Assembly (NCBI GenBank): GCA_048268485.1
Contig: JBLWVL010000016.1
Location: 1-64,000 of the forward strand
Source of the DNA: Oceanospirillum sp048268485
GTDB taxonomy: Bacteria > Pseudomonadota > Gammaproteobacteria > Pseudomonadales > Halomonadaceae
Reading direction: 5' to 3'
DNA length: 64,000 bases
Position 1 is the stretch's first letter. Every line of letters starts with the position of its first letter. A program made the translations under genes and the position numbers. Below the pieces are notes generated by a model. It searched no databases, was not told where the DNA came from, and was given only the letters and a program-made list of their open reading frames with translations. Positions 60,955-64,000 of the stretch are shown piece by piece.

Positions 60955-60993
60955 AAAACACCGCTGGTGGCAGCAGAGCCTCAGCGGTGTTTT
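60955..60993. terminator. Bidirectional intrinsic terminator between the EF-hand gene and purC
   Basis: A perfect 12-bp stem (60955-60966 and 60982-60993, with ACACCGCTG and CAGCGGTGT cores) with a 15-base loop. It has a T-run on the plus side and an A-run that gives U on the minus side. It separates convergent genes. Confidence 0.88.
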
Positions 60994-61025
60994 TGTTGGA
61001 ACAGCTGGGTTTTATCAGTCTGAGA

Positions 61026-62144
61026 TCAGTCGATCAGTCCGTATTGATCCCGCAGAATGCTGATGATTTCGCCCTTGGGGTTATCGGAAAGCCGTAGCTT
61101 CTCTCCGGTCACTTTTTCTGCAATATCGATGTAAGTCCGGGATACATCCATCAGTGCTTCCAGTGGCAGAGCATTGTCACGGGCCAATGCTTCGCGCTCA
61201 TTCATGCGATCTTTGTTCAGCAGAATATCCGGTTCCGGGAAGTGGCTCAGCAGCATCTGACGGAAGCCCTCTTTGGATTTCTCAATGACTTTGCCTTCAC
61301 GGTAAGCCGGGCCATCCCAGATACGGGAGGAGTCCGGTGTACCCACTTCATCCATGTAGATCAGCTTGTCGTTGCCCCGGACATCGGTTACATAGCCGAA
61401 CTCAAATTTGGTATCGACAAATACCTGATCCAGCGCTGCCAGAGCATCGCTGATGACACTGAAGCCTTCTTTCAGCAGTTTTTCATACTGAGCAATATCT
61501 TCCTGACTTTGGAAGTTAAAGGCAGCAAAGTTATCGATGATGTTGTCACGGGTAATGTTAACGTCATCCGCTTCCGGGACACCCGGAATGCCTTTAAGAA
61601 CACCCTTGGTAGATGGCGTGATCAGTAACTCAGGCAGCTTCTGATCTTTCTTCAGGCCTTCTGGCAGCTCGATGCCACAGAAGTTACGCTCGCCCTTGCT
61701 GTAGGCTCGCCACATGGAGCCGGTGATGTATTGACGGCAGATCGCCTCGATCATAACCGGTCTGGCCTTTTGTACGATCCAGACAAAAGGGTGTGGGATA
61801 TCCAGAATATGACTGTCTGCCAGACCGTTTTCACGGAACAGTTTAAACCAGTGATTTGAAATGGCATTCAGCGCGGCCCCTTTACCCGGAACCCCCTGCA
61901 TGCCTCCTTCGCCGTGCCAGATGCAGTCGAAGGCGGAGATACGATCACTGATCACCATAATCGCCAGGGGAGCGTCAGGCTGGACGTTATAGCCTTTTTC
62001 CTGAATCAGTCGACGGCTGTCCTCTTCCGTCAGCCAGTATACAGAACGGACTTTACCGCTATGAACCGGCTGATGGGTGCGGATTGGCAGATCATTGTTG
62101 ACTGCTAATACTTGATTGGCAATAGAGGGGTTTGCAGGGCTCAT
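61026..62144 (-). CDS. purC: Phosphoribosylaminoimidazole-succinocarboxamide synthase, long form
   Basis: 372 aa. This is the long PurC type found in Vibrio and other marine gammaproteobacteria, against ~237 aa in E. coli. 'HSGKVRSVYWL' (G-K-V-R-x-x-Y nucleotide loop), 'MVISDRISAFDCI', 'GKGAALNAISNHWF', 'EAICRQYITGSMWRAYSKGE' (R-x-Y-I-T-G-S) and 'DTKFEFGY' are all present. It ligates aspartate to CAIR with ATP in purine synthesis. AGGAACTG precedes the ATG. It is a single-gene unit. Confidence 0.96.
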   Translation of the reverse strand: MSPANPSIANQVLAVNNDLPIRTHQPVHSGKVRSVYWLTEEDSRRLIQEKGYNVQPDAPLAIMVISDRISAFDCIWHGEGGMQGVPGKGAALNAISNHWFKLFRENGLADSHILDIPHPFVWIVQKARPVMIEAICRQYITGSMWRAYSKGERNFCGIELPEGLKKDQKLPELLITPSTKGVLKGIPGVPEADDVNITRDNIIDNFAAFNFQSQEDIAQYEKLLKEGFSVISDALAALDQVFVDTKFEFGYVTDVRGNDKLIYMDEVGTPDSSRIWDGPAYREGKVIEKSKEGFRQMLLSHFPEPDILLNKDRMNEREALARDNALPLEALMDVSRTYIDIAEKVTGEKLRLSDNPKGEIISILRDQYGLID

Positions 62145-62294
62145 GGCATCAGTTCCTGTAAGAAACGGTCAAAAATTAAGAAGCCTCTCAACATAGTGGA
62201 TATCCTGGGATACCGACCCGGCTGAAAGGCTTTAATGCAGATCTGTAACAATCAGTCTGAATCAGAAGCGAATAAAAACAGAAAGTGCAGAGGA

Positions 62295-62711
62295 TTAAAG
62301 GTTTTTAAACTCATCCGGGTCGTTGGTGATATCAACATCCACGTTAGGTGATGGAATAATATAGTCGTAAACCCGCTCCCAGCCATCTTCGGCAGCTCCC
62401 GGTGGACGCTCCCAAACTGTACCGGCGTTATAGTCAACCAGATCGGTGATTGTCGGGTCTGCTTTACACATGGCTTCTACCGGTGCTGTCATCATATTGT
62501 TTAGTTCATCTGCCAGGTATTCTTCAGACTCATACCCACTGTACATACGCCATCCGGTGTCGTTGAGATGGTCAGGGACGGTTTTGTACATAAAGCGAAT
62601 GGGCATACGTTCTTCGATAACCATGCGGGAAACCAGACATAGAAAACCGTTCTTAGTCTGATTGGTTTCCAGGTCAGGGGTTTTAGGGTCGTCGATATCA
62701 GGCGTACGCAT
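62295..62711 (-). CDS. DUF2185 (Imm33-like) protein
   Basis: 138 aa, soluble, acidic. The pattern 'CLVSRMVIEERMPIRFMYK' followed by 'NDTGWRMYSGYESEEYLAD' and 'VWERPPGA' matches DUF2185, a family that includes predicted immunity proteins (Imm33) of polymorphic toxin systems but also stand-alone housekeeping copies. No toxin gene is adjacent within the window, so an immunity role is not supported here. The ribosome site is weak. Confidence 0.78.
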   Translation of the reverse strand: MRTPDIDDPKTPDLETNQTKNGFLCLVSRMVIEERMPIRFMYKTVPDHLNDTGWRMYSGYESEEYLADELNNMMTAPVEAMCKADPTITDLVDYNAGTVWERPPGAAEDGWERVYDYIIPSPNVDVDITNDPDEFKNL

Positions 62712-62827
62712 AGGCTGCTCGCTTTGTTCCGGTGAAAGGTTGCGGTGTAGGGTGTTGTATCCAAATAAGGCGGGTATTCTAATACAGACAGAAGCAGAAC
62801 GGAATTTCCGGCGGAACAGAAATCAAG

Positions 62828-62854
62828 ATGCCGCAGGAAAAGGGCCTGCGGCAT
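62828..62854 (-). terminator. Terminator hairpin of the YdgA-like gene
   Basis: A perfect 10-bp stem (ATGCCGCAGG at 62828-62837, CCTGCGGCAT at 62845-62854) with a seven-base loop, 75 bases past the stop. On the minus strand it is followed by CTTGATTTC, a weak U-tract. Confidence 0.55.
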
Positions 62855-62928
62855 TCAGGTATAGCCAGGTGGTTTGAACTGTCCGGCGGAAAAGGTGAGC
62901 GTTACCGATGATCTTCCGTCAGAGTGAC

Positions 62929-64000
62929 TCAGCGCATCAGTACATCATTGATCGTCAGTTGGCCATTTTCCATCTGTGCGTGAATCAGCATATCCTCTTC
63001 ATCTTCCTGATAGGCTCCCATCTGATTCAATTGCATCGCCATCATAGAAAAGACCGGCATAGAGTCGAACAGTGATTTGTTCACTGATGCGTTACTTTCC
63101 AGTTTTACATATTGCGCCAGAACCGGAGGAAAGCTCAGAGCCTTGATCAGCTCCTGCTGGCTGGTGTCCAGGCTGAGATTCATATCTCCGTTGATGCGTC
63201 CTTCCGTGGTTACCACGTTAACATCATGCAAGCTAAACGTTGCGGCGTTTACCACATCAGCAAAAATCGGCAGAATCTCCTGTGCATCCTGTGGTGTCAT
63301 CTGCTCGCTGTCCATCTCCTGGGCAACTTTCATCAAAGCTTCTGTCTGCTTTACCGTTGGGCCGCTCAGCGTGTAGGAGAAACCGCTGGGTTCAAAGTCG
63401 TACAGTGTTTGGCCGAACTGGGCGATATGCAGCTTATCCAGAGACCAGTTACCGGAGTAATGGATGGTCTCATCCTCGGCTTCCTGCTTCTGAATGTTCA
63501 GTTGATCATTCAGGTTTAAAGAGGCGGACTGAATCTCGATCCGGTCATTACTCAGGTCCAGTTGGCTGACATTAATATCGTTGTTATAAGACCAGATATA
63601 TTCAGTTTGTTGCTGGCCGGAGCCTTTAATACTGGTTTCACCAACGGTCAGAAGGTTGCCTTCGGCGTTGAGTTCAACTCCGTTCCAGATGCCATTCAGG
63701 TCATAGGTTGCTTCACTGGCATCATAGTTCAGGCGGATAATTCCGGGTTTCATTTTGATGACGCCATTGTCCGGCGTCAGGGTAAAGCCCTCAATGTAGG
63801 TGTTCAGAACGGACTTGTCCGCCGAGATAACGCCATCAAAGTGCAGCGGTACTTTGTCGTCAAAGTCCTTCAGGCTTTCTTTCATCTCATCGGTGACCAC
63901 GACCTTGGAAATAAACTCCGCACCTGTGAATCCGTGGCTGATATGATGACTGATATCAACGTAGGGCGCACTACCGTCGGCCTGAATAACTGATGGCTCG
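62929..64000 (-). CDS. YdgA/DUF945 family protein, 5' end outside window
   Basis: At least 357 codons, open at the right edge; a GTG at 63900 is internal. It is a beta-rich repetitive protein with 'VDISHHISHGFTGAEF' near the edge, 'NYDASEATYDLNGIWNGVEL' and 'SGPTVKQTEALMKVAQEM', matching the DUF945/YdgA family of ~450-500 aa periplasmic proteins anchored by an N-terminal helix, which would lie outside this window. Function unknown. It is followed by the DUF2185 gene on the same strand, with a hairpin between. Confidence 0.85.
   Translation of the reverse strand, partial: EPSVIQADGSAPYVDISHHISHGFTGAEFISKVVVTDEMKESLKDFDDKVPLHFDGVISADKSVLNTYIEGFTLTPDNGVIKMKPGIIRLNYDASEATYDLNGIWNGVELNAEGNLLTVGETSIKGSGQQQTEYIWSYNNDINVSQLDLSNDRIEIQSASLNLNDQLNIQKQEAEDETIHYSGNWSLDKLHIAQFGQTLYDFEPSGFSYTLSGPTVKQTEALMKVAQEMDSEQMTPQDAQEILPIFADVVNAATFSLHDVNVVTTEGRINGDMNLSLDTSQQELIKALSFPPVLAQYVKLESNASVNKSLFDSMPVFSMMAMQLNQMGAYQEDEEDMLIHAQMENGQLTINDVLMR

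Noticed and set aside
62295..62711. DUF2185 protein as part of a toxin-immunity module
   Set aside because: No toxin-like gene is adjacent and stand-alone DUF2185 genes are common, so an immunity role is not supported.

Overview
The window comes from a gammaproteobacterium, most likely a marine, motile, oceanospirillum-like organism (Amphritea, Neptuniibacter or Marinobacterium type). This rests on the conserved gacA-uvrC-pgsA-tRNA(Gly-Cys-Leu) block, the long-form purC, yaeQ, a fused mrpAB Na+(K+)/H+ antiporter operon, a Tat-exported PhoX phosphatase behind a Pho box, and many chemotaxis and cyclic-di-GMP genes. The genus is a guess. There is no prophage, transposon or CRISPR array. The single run of Ns lies inside phoX.

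Layout. 1-1.7 kb: the tail of a membrane-anchored CobN-like chelatase followed by an ExbB-like proton channel and a DUF2149 protein. 1.8-7.3 kb: a small membrane coiled-coil protein, yaeQ, a class I aminotransferase, uvrB and an Smr protein. 7.5-13.8 kb: a large hybrid histidine kinase, an Aer-type redox receptor and small unknown proteins. 14-20.4 kb: a YchJ-like protein, msrA, tyrR (with a TyrR box in front), gacA, uvrC, pgsA and three tRNAs behind one strong promoter. 20.8-28.1 kb: a KAS III-like enzyme and the six-gene mrp operon, all on the minus strand. 28.4-30.3 kb: phoX.

30.8-46.5 kb is the centre of interest. It is one long plus-strand signalling locus: a PAS-GGDEF-EAL protein translationally coupled to a receptor, then cheY, cheA, cheW, a receptor with three PAS repeats, cheR, cheD, cheB, a STAS anti-anti-sigma protein and a REC-PP2C-kinase regulator. 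The order matches the Pseudomonas aeruginosa Che2 (F7/Aer2) cluster with c-di-GMP and partner-switching modules added at the two ends. Unusual details are a CheZ-like D-x-x-x-Q motif in the first receptor, GYGFF repeats in the CheA linker, exact 137-residue PAS triplication, a C-terminal DWEEF tether and an intrinsic terminator directly before cheR.

46.7-64 kb: a cNMP-binding protein, two HD-GYP proteins that each lack a different metal-ligand position, a cytochrome c'-like protein, hisC, a YitT-type membrane protein, a Tat-exported multicopper oxidase, a GGDEF protein, a three-domain lipoprotein (YbaY/MliC/COG3650-like), a Spo0M-like protein, an EF-hand protein, purC, a DUF2185 protein and a YdgA/DUF945 protein cut by the window edge. 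Domain names come from reading the sequence and remembered family features; no database search was run.
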